DNA of 64,000 nt from Microbulbifer taiwanensis (GCF_014904815.1 NZ_JACZFR010000012.1:109557-173556); one strand, 5' to 3'. Counted from the stretch's first letter, positions 8,581 to 17,750 are shown. Made by a program: numbers and translations. Notes: generated from the letters alone by a model not told the origin.

Positions 8581-8703
8581 GGGGCGGGAAGTTTTGGAGA
8601 CCTGTAGACCTTATCTGGTCACCGGCTGCCGGCCCATGAGGGCAGGGGGAGGGGGCGGCTGCCGGGCTTTCACCGGCAGCGTCTGTGCGTGCGGGGAATT
8701 TAC

Positions 8704-8967
8704 CTATGCATCCTCTTCCGCTTCATCGGCGATTGCTGCGTGCTCGGCGACATAGTTGACGGCGTCGCGGACCCTGATGATCTTTTCGGCATCCTCGTCG
8801 GGGATCTCGATCCTGAAATTTTCCTCAAACGCCATGATCAGTTCCACCACATCCAGCGAGTCAGCGCCGAGATCATCGGTAAAATAAGAGTCGAGCCCTA
8901 CTTCCGATTGATCGATGGTCAACTGGTCGGCGATGATTTTTATCACCTGCATTTCAACTGTTGGCAT
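8704..8967 (-). CDS. Acyl carrier protein, orphan
   Basis: 87 residues, strongly acidic. The phosphopantetheine site is S37 in [13 protein letters not shown]. Helices II and III ([16 protein letters not shown]) are canonical. No fatty-acid or polyketide synthesis gene is adjacent: hppD precedes it on the same strand and a serine hydrolase gene is divergent. It is therefore likely a second ACP beside the housekeeping acpP. The acidic extension [12 protein letters not shown] at the C-terminus is longer than in E. coli AcpP. A promoter is expected in the 396-base gap upstream. Confidence 0.85.
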   Translation of the reverse strand: MPTVEMQVIKIIADQLTIDQSEVGLDSYFTDDLGADSLDVVELIMAFEENFRIEIPDEDAEKIIRVRDAVNYVAEHAAIADEAEEDA

Positions 8968-9363
8968 GGTTCGTTTCCTTACACTGTTTTTTCACTCTTT
9001 GCGCAGTGGCAAAGGCGCGGGGCGCGCTCCGCTTTGAGAAGTTTCCGCTGGCAATCGCACAGTCACTCGGCGCCATCCTGGCGCTGCCGGCGTCGACAGT
9101 ATACCCGTGCAGATTTGCCGCGATAGCCTTTTTGAAAAACCAAAAATATTCTGTTTTTTTAATTTTGCCGGTATTTAAATTTCGCCGGATTAACCGTCAT
9201 GGAACCGACTTGTCCATGCCGGATAGTTTCACGTGGCACTTTGCAGGGCGCAACCGCGCACTGCATGGCCGATTCCAACCAGTAGCCCGCACCTGTGTCG
9301 GATACAATCGCTGTGTAAAACAATAAAGCGCGCGCGCAAGTCCCCTGATTCGGCGGTGATTCC
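8968..9363. other. Divergent intergenic region (ACP / serine hydrolase)
   Basis: 396 bases, no supported gene. A possible -10 for the rightward gene is gatacaat at about 9300. AT-rich stretch ttttttaattttgccg near 9150. I see no hairpin or known RNA motif. Confidence 0.45.
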
Positions 9364-10719
9364 ATGAAAAAAACCCTGGCGATACTGGCGGCCACAGTCG
9401 CCACCCTGGCCCTGGCAGTCACCCTGCTGGCTCCAACCTTTCTCGGCTTTTCGGTCACCCAGCTCGGCACCGCGGTGCGCGTGGCCACCGGCATGGGCGC
9501 CAAGCTGGCCTGCTCCGGGCGCTTTGTGTCCGGCTTCGATGAGGCGCGTATTCTCGACGACCTGGCCTCCTACTCGCCGGCCAACCGGCTGCTGGAGCTG
9601 CACTACGGCGACGACCGCGTGACCGCGGAACTGCTGGGCATGGGCCGCACCAGCGCCACCTATCGCGACGGCCTCGGCTGCACCCTGGATATCGGCGATA
9701 CCACGGCGCTGGATCGCCTACGCATGGCCCCGGTCGCCAGCAACGGTGAGGAATGGCCGCTGGGCACTGCGGTCACCTCCATCGACGGCGAATTGCAGGA
9801 CCGCGTCGAGGCGTTGCTCGAAGCCGACAATGCCGCCGGCCTGCAGACCCGCGCACTCCTGGTGGTGCAGGACGGCAGGCTCGCGGCCGAGGCCTATGGC
9901 CCCGGTATCGATGCGCAGACGCCGCTGCTGGGCTGGTCCATGGGCAAGAGCCTGACCGCGATGCTCGCGGGGCGCATGGAGACACTGGGCCTGGCGGACA
10001 GCACCGCCAGGCCGGTGTTCGGCGGCTGGCAGGGGGACGCGCGCGCGCAGATAGCGCTGCGGGACCTGTTGCAGATGGCCTCCGGCCTCGACTTTGACGA
10101 GACCTACGCGCCGGGCAGCGATGCCACGAAAATGCTGTTCAACGCCCACAGCGCCTCCGATATCGCCCTGGCGAGCCGCACCGCCCACGCGCCCGGTGAA
10201 CACTTCTCCTATTCCTCCGGTACCACCAACCTGATCGCGCGCTGGATACACGAGCGCCTCGGCGGCGATGTACAGACCAGCCTGGACTTTTTCCAGCGCG
10301 AAATCCTGCAGCCACTGGGTATGGCGCACACGGTTTTCGAGGTGGACCCGAGCGGCGTCTTTGTCGGCAGCTCCTATATTTATGCCTCCGGCCGCGACTG
10401 GGCGCGGCTGGGACAGCTGATGCTGAACCGCGGCCAGTGGCAGGGCGCACAGGTGCTGAGTGACGACTGGGTAGCGCGCGCCGCGGCGCCGAATACCAGT
10501 GCCAACGAACCCCGCTACGGCTACCAGTTCTGGCTGAACGGCGGCGGCGAGGAGCTGCGCTACCCGCAGCTGCCGGCGGACGCCTACTTTATGCTGGGCA
10601 ACCGCGAGCAGGCGGTGATGATCTCGCCCTCCACCAAAACGGTGGTGGTGCGGCTGGGCTGGAGTGCGAGCGAGTATCCCACCGGGGAGAACTTTGCCGG
10701 ACTCCTGCCGCGGGGCTGA
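9364..10719 (+). CDS. Serine hydrolase, class C beta-lactamase family
   Basis: 451 residues with an N-terminal hydrophobic segment (TLAILAATVATLALAVTLLA), so membrane-anchored or exported. The penicillin-binding fold motifs are present: SxxK as S192-M-G-K195 and Y283-S-S in HFSYSSGTTN. Family members act as esterases, peptidases or 6-aminohexanoate-oligomer hydrolases, and few are true beta-lactamases. The ~120-residue region before the catalytic domain is unusual and may be a separate extracytoplasmic domain. Followed after 33 bases by a nitrilase-family gene, perhaps co-transcribed. Confidence 0.8.
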   Translation: MKKTLAILAATVATLALAVTLLAPTFLGFSVTQLGTAVRVATGMGAKLACSGRFVSGFDEARILDDLASYSPANRLLELHYGDDRVTAELLGMGRTSATYRDGLGCTLDIGDTTALDRLRMAPVASNGEEWPLGTAVTSIDGELQDRVEALLEADNAAGLQTRALLVVQDGRLAAEAYGPGIDAQTPLLGWSMGKSLTAMLAGRMETLGLADSTARPVFGGWQGDARAQIALRDLLQMASGLDFDETYAPGSDATKMLFNAHSASDIALASRTAHAPGEHFSYSSGTTNLIARWIHERLGGDVQTSLDFFQREILQPLGMAHTVFEVDPSGVFVGSSYIYASGRDWARLGQLMLNRGQWQGAQVLSDDWVARAAAPNTSANEPRYGYQFWLNGGGEELRYPQLPADAYFMLGNREQAVMISPSTKTVVVRLGWSASEYPTGENFAGLLPRG

Positions 10720-10752
10720 GGCCGCCCATTCAGCGTTTACCGGGACTTTGCG

Positions 10753-11604
10753 ATGAAAGATCTTTGTGTAGGGGCAGTGCAGATGGTCAGCGGCGCGTCG
10801 GTCGCCGACAACCTGGCGCAGGCCGAGCGGCTGCTGCGACAGGCGGCCGAACGCGGCGCCCAGCTGGTGCTGCTGCCGGAGAATTTCGCCCATCTCTCGG
10901 ATCGCGGCAGCGCCGACGCCGCCGAGCCCTACGCCGGCGTCGCCGGGGCCAGCGCCGATCGGCAGCCGATCCAGTACGCGCTGCAGCGCTGGGCGGCGGA
11001 GCTGGGGCTGTGGCTGGTGGCGGGCGCCGTGCCGCTGTCGGAACGCGAAGACGGCTCTGTGGTGGCCGGCGGGCGCACCAGATCCGCCTGCCTGGTTTAC
11101 GACGATCGCGGCGCACTGCGCGCCCGCTACGACAAGATGCACCTGTTCGATGTGGAGGTGGCCGACGCCGCCGGCCGCTACCGGGAATCCGCCAGTATCG
11201 AGCCGGGCGAGCGGCCCCGCGCAGCGGCTTCGCCCTGGGCGCAGCTGGGCCTGAGTATCTGTTTCGATCTGCGCTTTCCCGAGCTCTACCGGGAGCTGGC
11301 CACGGCGGGCGCCGAGATTCTGTTCGTGCCGGCGGCCTTCACCTATGTGACCGGCCAGGCCCACTGGATGACGCTGCTGCGCGCCCGCGCGGTGGAAAAC
11401 GGCTGCTATGTGGTGGCCGCCAACCAGGGCGGCGAGCACTCCCCCAAGCGGCGCACCTGGGGGCACTCGGCGATTATCGATCCCTGGGGGGAGGTGATCG
11501 CCGAGGCCGGCGAGGGGGAATCGGTGATCATCGCGACACTTAGTGGGGACAAATTGAAATCCGTGCGGGAGCGCATGCCGCTGCTATCCATGCGGCGGCT
11601 GTAG
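10753..11604 (+). CDS. Carbon-nitrogen hydrolase (Nit1/Nit2-type omega-amidase)
   Basis: 283 residues, cytoplasmic. The nitrilase catalytic triad is visible: E43 (LLPENFAHL), K128 (RYDKMHLFDVEV) and C170 (LGLSICFDLRFPELYREL). The DKMHLFDVEV and CFDLRFPELYR signatures match Nit-type amidases that hydrolyse deaminated glutathione or alpha-ketoglutaramate. Such 'metabolite repair' is the most likely role. It probably shares a transcript with the upstream serine hydrolase. A family-1 palindromic repeat follows the stop. Confidence 0.85.
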   Translation: MKDLCVGAVQMVSGASVADNLAQAERLLRQAAERGAQLVLLPENFAHLSDRGSADAAEPYAGVAGASADRQPIQYALQRWAAELGLWLVAGAVPLSEREDGSVVAGGRTRSACLVYDDRGALRARYDKMHLFDVEVADAAGRYRESASIEPGERPRAAASPWAQLGLSICFDLRFPELYRELATAGAEILFVPAAFTYVTGQAHWMTLLRARAVENGCYVVAANQGGEHSPKRRTWGHSAIIDPWGEVIAEAGEGESVIIATLSGDKLKSVRERMPLLSMRRL

Positions 11605-11699
11605 CTCGTTATGCCGGCACAGAGCCTGTACCGGACTTGATCCGGTACAGGCATCCAGTTCAGTGGCACCTGGGTTCCGGCCTGCGCCGGAACGACGAA
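11605..11699. repeat. Palindromic intergenic repeats, family 1
   Basis: ctgtaccggactt-gatccggtacag is an inverted repeat (stem CTGTACCGGA/TCCGGTACAG), followed by ggttccggcctgcgccgg-aacgac. The unit lies between two convergent genes and may act as a transcription barrier. Confidence 0.75.
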
Positions 11700-11709
11700 T
11701 ACCGGCTAT

Positions 11710-12582
11710 TTACGCCGCGTGCGGCAGCTGCTGCTCTATCACATGGGCGGCCTGTTCGGAGATGCCGAGCTTCTCCGCCAGCCGATCCATATAGGCCTTC
11801 TCCTGCGGGTTGTCCTCGTTGATGGTCATCGCCGAGACCAGGTAGATATCGAAGGCGGTGGCCGGGTCCCTGACCCTGTCCACCAGCTGGTTCACATCCA
11901 CCGGCGTGGTCAGGAACTGCCTGAACTCCTCCATGTCGGCGCTGTCCAGCTGGCCCTCGAGGGCCTTGAGGATATTGCGCTGTTCGGCCTCGTCGATGCG
12001 CCCGTCCGCCTGCGCCGCGGCCACCATGGCGTACAGCATCAGCTCGGCCTGCTCCTCGCCGCGGGCGCCGCTGTCGTTGGCGGCAAAGCCGAACAGGCCA
12101 CCGCGGGTCTGCGCCTGCTGCCAGGCGCCGGCGTCGCCGGCCTGGCCCATGGGGCTCTGCTGGCCGAACTTGCCGCCGCTGCGACCGAAGATCTGGCCGA
12201 GGATATCGCCCAGGCCACCGCCGGCCGGTTTGCCCGGCGCACCGCCGCCCTGCTGCATCTGTTCGAACACACGGCGGGCGATATCCATCAGTACCGTCGC
12301 ACCACCGGCCGCACCGGCGCCGCCGAGGATGTCGCCCAGGCCACCACCGCCTCCAGCCGCGCCGGGGGCAGCGCCCGAGCTCTGCCCACCAGGCTGAACC
12401 CGACGGCCGAAGATATCGTCCAGGCTGCTATCCTGCGGCGCGCCGGTGGTGGGCGGTGGTACCCGCGAAAAATCCGGTTTGGCGATATCCGGCGCCTGGG
12501 CCTGGGGCCGCTGGCGCATCTTCTTGTTCAGCATGGAAATACCGGCGCCGACCAGGGCGCCCAGCAACAGTTTCTTGTTCAT
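11710..12582 (-). CDS. DUF533 (YebE-like, TerB-fold) inner-membrane-associated protein
   Basis: 290 residues from the ATG at 12582 (MNKKLLLGALVGAGISMLNKK); an upstream in-frame start at 12642 adds a sequence unlike the family. The N-terminal hydrophobic segment is followed by a long Gly/Gln-rich low-complexity region (residues ~50-150). The C-terminal DUF533/TerB-like helical domain carries MLYAMVAAAQADGRIDEAEQ and VYLVSAMTINEDN-type acidic helices. E. coli YebE belongs to this family and responds to envelope stress; exact function unknown. Divergent from the antiporter gene. Confidence 0.8.
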   Translation of the reverse strand: MNKKLLLGALVGAGISMLNKKMRQRPQAQAPDIAKPDFSRVPPPTTGAPQDSSLDDIFGRRVQPGGQSSGAAPGAAGGGGGLGDILGGAGAAGGATVLMDIARRVFEQMQQGGGAPGKPAGGGLGDILGQIFGRSGGKFGQQSPMGQAGDAGAWQQAQTRGGLFGFAANDSGARGEEQAELMLYAMVAAAQADGRIDEAEQRNILKALEGQLDSADMEEFRQFLTTPVDVNQLVDRVRDPATAFDIYLVSAMTINEDNPQEKAYMDRLAEKLGISEQAAHVIEQQLPHAA

Positions 12583-12758
12583 GGAGAGGGCCCTTGCAGA
12601 GTGGGTGGAATACGCATCCACTGTAGTGAGCCGCGCCGCCAACCCCCACTGACCAGCCGGACTGCCGCGACGCTATTTTGCGATCGCCCTTTTTGTCTGC
12701 GGCGAAGCCGGTACAATCGGCCCCCGTTTGCCCCAACCAATGCGTTACAGGACGACTT

Positions 12759-13742
12759 ATGATTCTCGCCGCCCTCGCCATCATCGCCGGATTCGCCCTG
12801 CTGGTCTGGAGCGCCGACCGCTTCGTCGAGGGCGCCGCCGCCACCGCCAGACACGCCGGCATGCCAACCCTGCTGATCGGCATGGTGATCGTCGGCTTCG
12901 GCACCTCGGCGCCGGAGATGGTGGTGTCGGCCATGGCGGCCCTGGACGGCAGCCCGGGCCTGGCGCTGGGCAACGCCTACGGTTCCAATATCGCCAACAC
13001 CGGCCTGATTCTCGGCTTCACTGCGCTGTTTATCCCGCTGGCGGTGCACTCGAAGATAGTGCGCAAGGAATTGCCGCTGCTGCTGGCGATCACCCTGCTC
13101 GGTGGCTTCTTCCTGTGGGATGGCGCCCTGGCGCGCTGGGAGGCGCTGGTGCTGCTGGCGGGCTTCTTCGGCCTGATCGGCTGGTCCATCTACTCGGCGC
13201 TGACCGGCAAGGGCGACGTCATCGAGGGCAATATCGAGAGCGAGCTGGAGATCCATTCGATGACCCTGGGCCGCGCCATCTTCTGGCTGGTGGCCGGCCT
13301 GGCCCTGCTGATCGTCAGCTCGCGCATCCTGGTCTGGGGCGCGGTGACCATCGCCGAGTCGCTGGGGGTCAGCGACCTGATTATCGGCCTCACCATCGTC
13401 GCCCTGGGCACCTCACTGCCGGAACTGGCGGCCACCGTGATTGCCGCGCGCAAGGGCGAGTACGATATCGCCATCGGCAATGTGGTGGGTTCGAATATGT
13501 TCAACCTGCTGGCGGTGGTGGGTATCGCCGGCGCCATAGCGCCCATGTCCAGCGTGCCGCCGGAGGTGCTGTCGCGGGACTGGCCAATGGTGATCGGGCT
13601 GACGGTGGCGCTGTTCGTGTTCGCCTACGGCTTTCGCGGCCAGGGGCGCATCAACCGTTTTGAGGGTGGCGCGCTGTTGCTGGCCTATCTCGCCTATAAC
13701 GCCTATCTGGTGATGACCATTACCAGGACGGCGATGGGCTGA
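12759..13742 (+). CDS. Calcium/sodium antiporter, CaCA family (YrbG-like)
   Basis: 327 residues from the ATG at 12759, with AGGA upstream. About ten membrane segments arranged as two homologous halves. Each half carries the alpha-repeat: GFGTSAPEMVVS and GNAYGSNIANTG in the first, ALGTSLPELAATVIAARKGE and GNVVGSNMFNLL in the second. The paired acidic residues in TSAPE and TSLPE bind the cation. It exchanges Na+ for Ca2+ across the inner membrane. The -10-like TACAAT at about 12711 may be its promoter. Monocistronic. Confidence 0.9.
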   Translation: MILAALAIIAGFALLVWSADRFVEGAAATARHAGMPTLLIGMVIVGFGTSAPEMVVSAMAALDGSPGLALGNAYGSNIANTGLILGFTALFIPLAVHSKIVRKELPLLLAITLLGGFFLWDGALARWEALVLLAGFFGLIGWSIYSALTGKGDVIEGNIESELEIHSMTLGRAIFWLVAGLALLIVSSRILVWGAVTIAESLGVSDLIIGLTIVALGTSLPELAATVIAARKGEYDIAIGNVVGSNMFNLLAVVGIAGAIAPMSSVPPEVLSRDWPMVIGLTVALFVFAYGFRGQGRINRFEGGALLLAYLAYNAYLVMTITRTAMG

Positions 13743-13808
13743 CGATATTTATCGCGATGGTTTCGAATTGGGGGTCGGGATCAGTGCCCGGTAGTAATCG
13801 GGAAGTCT

Positions 13809-13915
13809 GATCGCGGCCAACGGCCGCTCCTACAGCGTACTGTCGTCATACCGGCGCATGCCGGTATCCAGAGCCAGTGGCAGCTGGGTTCCGGCCTGCG
13901 CCGGAACGACGATGT
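13809..13915. repeat. Palindromic repeats, families 2 and 1 side by side
   Basis: gatcgcggccaacggccgctcctacag (family 2, stem GCGGCC-GGCCGC) at 13809-13835 is followed by cgtcataccggcgcatgccg and ggttccggcctgcgccgg (family 1) at 13843-13915. Located between convergent genes. Confidence 0.8.
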
Positions 13916-13927
13916 GAAAGAATTGGA

Positions 13928-14248
13928 TTAATCCCGCCCGCTCTCGAGGCGCGCCAGCCGCGCCTGCAGCCGCTCTATCTCTTCCAGCAACTCTATCGCC
14001 AGCGCCGCCCCGGCCACATTCACGCCCAGGTCGCGCTTGAGGGTGTAGACCTTGCGCACGCGCCGCACGCAGATGCCGCTGAAGCGCCAGCGGGTGCGGG
14101 CGCCGCGGGGTTCGATAATGCCCTCCTCCACCAGCGCGATGATCTGCTCCGCCGGCATGCCGCAGGCGCGGCAGAGTTCGCCCAGGGTCAGCTCGCTCTC
14201 TTCGTCGAGTATGGCGCCGGTGATTTCCTCGGGTTTTTTTGCCGCCAT
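13928..14248 (-). CDS. cbpM: Chaperone modulatory protein CbpM
   Basis: 106 residues. Start set at the ATG at 14248 because GGGAGG sits six bases before it; the ATG at 14254 touches the Shine-Dalgarno sequence. MerR-like winged-helix region LTLGELCRACGMPAEQIIAL, then the CbpM pattern W.FSG...RR....TL.RDLGVN.AGAALAIELL. CbpM binds the J-domain of CbpA and inhibits both its DnaK co-chaperone and DNA-binding activity. The start lies next to the cbpA stop, so the two are co-translated. Confidence 0.9.
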   Translation of the reverse strand: MAAKKPEEITGAILDEESELTLGELCRACGMPAEQIIALVEEGIIEPRGARTRWRFSGICVRRVRKVYTLKRDLGVNVAGAALAIELLEEIERLQARLARLESGRD

Positions 14249-14250
14249 GA

Positions 14251-15210
14251 TCATCCTCCCAGACCGCTGCGCGGATCGAATTCAAAGGCCTCGCTGAACT
14301 GGCGATAGGCCTCTTTCTGCGGCTCGCTGTCCGCCGGCGGTGCCACCACGTCCAGCACCACATAGAGATCGCCGGGCTCTTTGGCCGGAATACCGCGGCC
14401 CTTGAGGCGCAGCTTGCTGCCGTCCCTGCTGTTCGGGGGAATGGTCAGGTTGACCGGGCCGTCCGGTGTCGGCGCCTGCACCTTGGCGCCGAGGGCCGCC
14501 TCCCAGGGGGCCAGCGGCAGCTTCAGGTAGACCGTCTTGCCCTCGACCGAATAGAGCCGGTGCGGGTTGAAGGAGATTTCCAGGTAGAGGTCGCCGGGCT
14601 TGCCGTCGCCGAGTCCCGGCTCGCCCTGGCCGGCGAGGCGTATCTGCTGGCCCTCGGTGACGCCCCTGGGAATCTTGACGTTGAGCTTGCGCTCCTTGAT
14701 CTCGGGTCGCCCGTCCGCCCCCAGTACCGAGTGCTTGAGCGTGATCTGGCGCTTGCCGCCGCGGTAGCTGTCTTCCAGGTCGATGGCGATCCTGGCGTAG
14801 GTATTTTCGCCCTCGGCGTGAAACCTGTGCCGGGCGCCGCCCGTATGGCCGTAATGCCTGAAGCCGCCGCCGCGCCCGAACAGGTTTTCGAAGAAGTCGC
14901 TGAAGGCCTCCGGATCCGCCTCGGTATAGCCTCCGCCGTGGAACTCGAAGCCCTGGTCCCAGTTGGGCGGCGGGCGGAATTCCTGCCCGGACTGGTAGCC
15001 GGCACCCAGCTGGTCGTAGGCGGCGCGCTTCTCCGGATCCTTGAGCACCTCGTAGGCCTCACCCACTTCCTTGAAGCGGTCCTCGGCCTCATGCTCCTTG
15101 CTCACATCCGGGTGGTATTTGCGCGCCAGCTTGCGGTAGGCGCGCTTGATCTCGGCCTGGTCGGCATCGCGCTCCAGGCCGAGAATCTGGTAGTAGTCCT
15201 TGTATTCCAT
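14251..15210 (-). CDS. cbpA: Curved-DNA-binding DnaJ-class co-chaperone
   Basis: 319 residues. The J-domain (1-70) has HPD at residues 33-35 in KYHPDVSKEH. A Gly/Phe-rich linker (LFGRGGGFRHYGH) follows, then two C-terminal beta domains with IPRGVTEGQQIRLAGQGEPG and LPLAPWEAALGAKVQAPTPD. No zinc-finger domain, which separates CbpA from DnaJ. Stimulates DnaK and binds nucleoid DNA in stationary phase in E. coli. Operon with cbpM downstream. Confidence 0.92.
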   Translation of the reverse strand: MEYKDYYQILGLERDADQAEIKRAYRKLARKYHPDVSKEHEAEDRFKEVGEAYEVLKDPEKRAAYDQLGAGYQSGQEFRPPPNWDQGFEFHGGGYTEADPEAFSDFFENLFGRGGGFRHYGHTGGARHRFHAEGENTYARIAIDLEDSYRGGKRQITLKHSVLGADGRPEIKERKLNVKIPRGVTEGQQIRLAGQGEPGLGDGKPGDLYLEISFNPHRLYSVEGKTVYLKLPLAPWEAALGAKVQAPTPDGPVNLTIPPNSRDGSKLRLKGRGIPAKEPGDLYVVLDVVAPPADSEPQKEAYRQFSEAFEFDPRSGLGG

Positions 15211-15280
15211 GGCTTTAATAAAAGCCGAAGATCGGTGGCTCTGCCACGAATTGGGACTGGCAGCTCCCGCTGTGTTCTTT

Positions 15281-15318
15281 CGTCATACCGGCGCAGCCTC
15301 TGCGCCGGTATGACGAGC
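15281..15318. repeat. Palindromic repeat, family 1
   Basis: cgtcataccggcgcag-cctctgcgccggtatgacg: arms CGTCATACCGGCGCAG and CTGCGCCGGTATGACG are perfectly complementary around a four-base centre. This is the cleanest copy in the window. Confidence 0.85.
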
Positions 15319-15335
15319 GGGACAATATTTAAAAG

Positions 15336-15361
15336 AAAAAAGCCGCCTCGATGGGCGGCTT
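15336..15361 (-). terminator. Rho-independent terminator after the yqiK-like gene
   Basis: Minus strand AGCCGCC, six-base loop, GGCGGCT, then TTTTT. It lies 18 bases past the stop of the flotillin-like gene and ends the four-gene stress operon. Confidence 0.9.
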
Positions 15362-15378
15362 GAACACTAATTGAAAGA

Positions 15379-17079
15379 TCAGGCTTCGGTTTCCGGCACC
15401 TTGGTCAGGTCGCCGACGCCGGCCTCCTTCAGCAGCGAATCTACCAAGGGCGCCATGGCGCGGTGCTTGAGGGCGCTGCCTACCAGCGCCTCGGGCAGGC
15501 TCTGGCCCCTGGTCTCGCCATCGCTCTCGAGGATGCCGCCGCTCGCGCGGCCGTCGATGCCGTTCAGGCCCTCGACGGAGATGATCTTCATGCCCTCGAT
15601 GCTCTCCAGCGGCTTGACGCTCTCACGGATAATATGCGGCAGGTTCTCGTGCAGGCTGAGGACTTTCTTCAGTGCAATCTGCGCGTCGTTGAGGCTGTTG
15701 AAGGCCTCGTTCATCAGGCGCTGGCCCTCGGCGTCCACGGCGTATTTCTCGCGGTCGGCCTCGACCTTGATGCGCACGGCCTCCGCCTCGGCGCTGGCCT
15801 GCAGGCGCAGTGCCTCGGCCTTGTCTTCCGCCGCGGCCTTTTCCGCTTCCGCGGCCACCTTGATGGAGGTGGCCTGGCGCTCGGCTTCCTTCTGCGCCTC
15901 GATGATCTCGATGCGCTTGTCGCGCTCGGCCACTTCCACGTCCTTGGCGGTGCGCACCTGCTCCTCGGCTTTCACCGCTTCCGCCAGGGCCACGTTGGCC
16001 TGCTGGTCGGCGACCGACTGCTCCTTGGATTTTTCCGCAACGGCGATGGCGCGCTCCTGCTCGGCGATCTCGACGGATTTCTGCTTGGAGATACGCTGCT
16101 CATCGAGAATGCGCTCGCGCTCGATTTCCTGCTCCTGCAGGCGTTTTTCCTTTTCGATTTCCAGCAGTTTGGTGGCCTGCTCGGCACCGATGCGCGACTG
16201 ATCCACTTCGCGCTGGGCCTCGATCTCCGCCTGGCGTGCGGCCCGGTCCTGGGCAGCCAGCTCCTTGGCAATATCCGATTTCTGCGCCGCTTCGCGGTTT
16301 TCGATTTCGCGCTGCTGTTCCAGGTGCGCGTAGCGGGTTTCCTTTTCGATCTCCAGGCGCTTGCGCTCGGCCTCGAGGTTTTTCTGCTCGATCTGTACCC
16401 GCGTGTCCTGCTCGACGTCGTTCACTTCCTTGCGCCGCGCCTCGATGGAGCGGGTCATGCTGGCCAGGCCCTCGGCGTCGAAGACATTGTCCTGGTTGAA
16501 GAATTCCTTGTGGGTCTGGTCGAGTCCGGTCAGGGAGACGGATTCGAGTTCGAGACCGTTTTTCAGCAGGTCCTCGGACACCACCTGCTGCACCTTCTGC
16601 ACGAACTGGCTGCGCTGTTCGTGCAGTTCCGCCATCTCCATTTCCGCGGCTACCGAGCGCAATGCGTCGACGAACTTGCCCTCGATCATGTCTTTCAGCG
16701 CTTCCGGATCCAGGGTGCGGATACCCAGGGTCTGGGCAGCGTTGGCGATGGCATCGACATCCGGTTTGACGCGCAGGTAGAACTCGGCCAGCACGTCCAC
16801 ACGCATGCGGTCCTTGGTGATCAGCGCCTGGTGCTCCTTGCGCGAAACGGCCAGGCGCAGGGTGTTCATATTCACCGGGATGATTTCGTGCAGCACCGGC
16901 AGCACCAGGGCGCCGCCGTTCATGATCACCTTCTGCCCGCCCATACCGGTGCGCACGAAGGAGCGCTCCTTGGAGGCGCGGGTGTAGAGGCGCGCGAAAA
17001 TGGTACCGATCACTATCAGGCCGACCAGTACGGCACCGGCCATCAATAAAATTGTGGAAAAGTTTTCGATCATATTCAT
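15379..17079 (-). CDS. yqiK: Flotillin-like SPFH protein (YqiK-like)
   Basis: 566 residues. One N-terminal membrane helix (ILLMAGAVLVGLIVIGTIF), an SPFH/band-7 domain (about 35-230, ERSFVRTGMGGQKVIMNGGA, RMRVDVLAEFYLRVKPD), then a very long charged coiled coil (~240-500, rich in EAER, AEAEKAAAED). The C-terminal globular tail follows. Family members assemble ring-like scaffolds in membrane microdomains. With the YqiJ-like and PspA genes upstream at short spacings it forms an operon for membrane integrity or fluidity stress. The order PspA-YqiJ-YqiK agrees with known clusters. Confidence 0.88.
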   Translation of the reverse strand: MNMIENFSTILLMAGAVLVGLIVIGTIFARLYTRASKERSFVRTGMGGQKVIMNGGALVLPVLHEIIPVNMNTLRLAVSRKEHQALITKDRMRVDVLAEFYLRVKPDVDAIANAAQTLGIRTLDPEALKDMIEGKFVDALRSVAAEMEMAELHEQRSQFVQKVQQVVSEDLLKNGLELESVSLTGLDQTHKEFFNQDNVFDAEGLASMTRSIEARRKEVNDVEQDTRVQIEQKNLEAERKRLEIEKETRYAHLEQQREIENREAAQKSDIAKELAAQDRAARQAEIEAQREVDQSRIGAEQATKLLEIEKEKRLQEQEIERERILDEQRISKQKSVEIAEQERAIAVAEKSKEQSVADQQANVALAEAVKAEEQVRTAKDVEVAERDKRIEIIEAQKEAERQATSIKVAAEAEKAAAEDKAEALRLQASAEAEAVRIKVEADREKYAVDAEGQRLMNEAFNSLNDAQIALKKVLSLHENLPHIIRESVKPLESIEGMKIISVEGLNGIDGRASGGILESDGETRGQSLPEALVGSALKHRAMAPLVDSLLKEAGVGDLTKVPETEA

Positions 17080-17093
17080 TGTGGTTTTTCCTT

Positions 17094-17750
17094 TTAGTTA
17101 TTTACCAGGTGCTGGTTGGTCGGGCGTATCACGCGGAAGTTGCTCCCGCACTCCTCCACCAGCAGCACCTTTTCTCCCTGACTGAAAGTCTCGTTTTCAT
17201 CCGGCTCCACCATCACATAGTGAGTGGTGCCGAACTGGTCGCTGAAGCGCGCCTCCGCCGGCGATCCCGCCGCGGCCTCGCCGATGGTGATCACGGCCAC
17301 CTGACCGATAAAGGATTTGCGCCCCACCGCCTCGGTTTCATCGCCGACCGCGAATTTCCGCAACAGGTTGCCGACGAAGCGCACCTGCGGCAGTGCCAGC
17401 AACAGCACCGGAATCGCCAGCAGCCAGCCGGGCAACACAAAACCCAGCAGCGAATTGGCAAACATCTGGATCACCAGACCGGTGATACCGAAGCCGACCA
17501 GGAAGGCGACCAGCAGTATCAGCGCCGGCACCTCGCCGAAACGCAGCCAGCCGAGCAGCTTGGTCAGCACGCCGCCGGCCTCTGTGTCCGGCGCGTCCAG
17601 GTCTATGTCCGCGTCCGGCAGCAGGTTGTCGAGCAGGTCCGAGATGCCGACGCCGATCAGGAGCATGGCCCCTTCCAGCACCGCGATCATCAGCATCAGT
17701 ACCAGGGCGCCGGTGAACAGCTGGTTGCCGTCTTGTAACAGGAAAGCCAT
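17094..17750 (-). CDS. OB-fold NfeD/YqiJ-like membrane protein
   Basis: 218 residues. Three to four membrane helices (LFTGALVLMLMIAVLEGAML; ALILLVAFLVGFGITGLVI; LPGWLLAIPVLLLAL), then a soluble C-terminal OB-like domain (GKSFIGQVAVITIGEAAAGS to KVLLVEECGSNFRVI). NfeD/YqiJ-type proteins partner with flotillins. Stop is 14 bases before the yqiK-like start, and its start overlaps the pspA stop by one base (17750), strongly supporting one operon. Confidence 0.85.
   Translation of the reverse strand: MAFLLQDGNQLFTGALVLMLMIAVLEGAMLLIGVGISDLLDNLLPDADIDLDAPDTEAGGVLTKLLGWLRFGEVPALILLVAFLVGFGITGLVIQMFANSLLGFVLPGWLLAIPVLLLALPQVRFVGNLLRKFAVGDETEAVGRKSFIGQVAVITIGEAAAGSPAEARFSDQFGTTHYVMVEPDENETFSQGEKVLLVEECGSNFRVIRPTNQHLVNN

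Noticed and set aside
9364..10719. Antibiotic resistance beta-lactamase
   Set aside because: SxxK and YSS motifs define the fold only; long N-terminal region and context point to a general serine hydrolase.
9718..11466. 582-residue minus-strand frame over two rightward genes
   Set aside because: Spans two well-supported genes with catalytic motifs; composition is that of a shadow frame.
15463..17049. 528-residue open frame opposite the flotillin gene
   Set aside because: Leu/Gly/Val-rich antisense shadow caused by GC-rich codon bias; the opposite strand codes for a clear SPFH protein with regular coiled-coil heptads.
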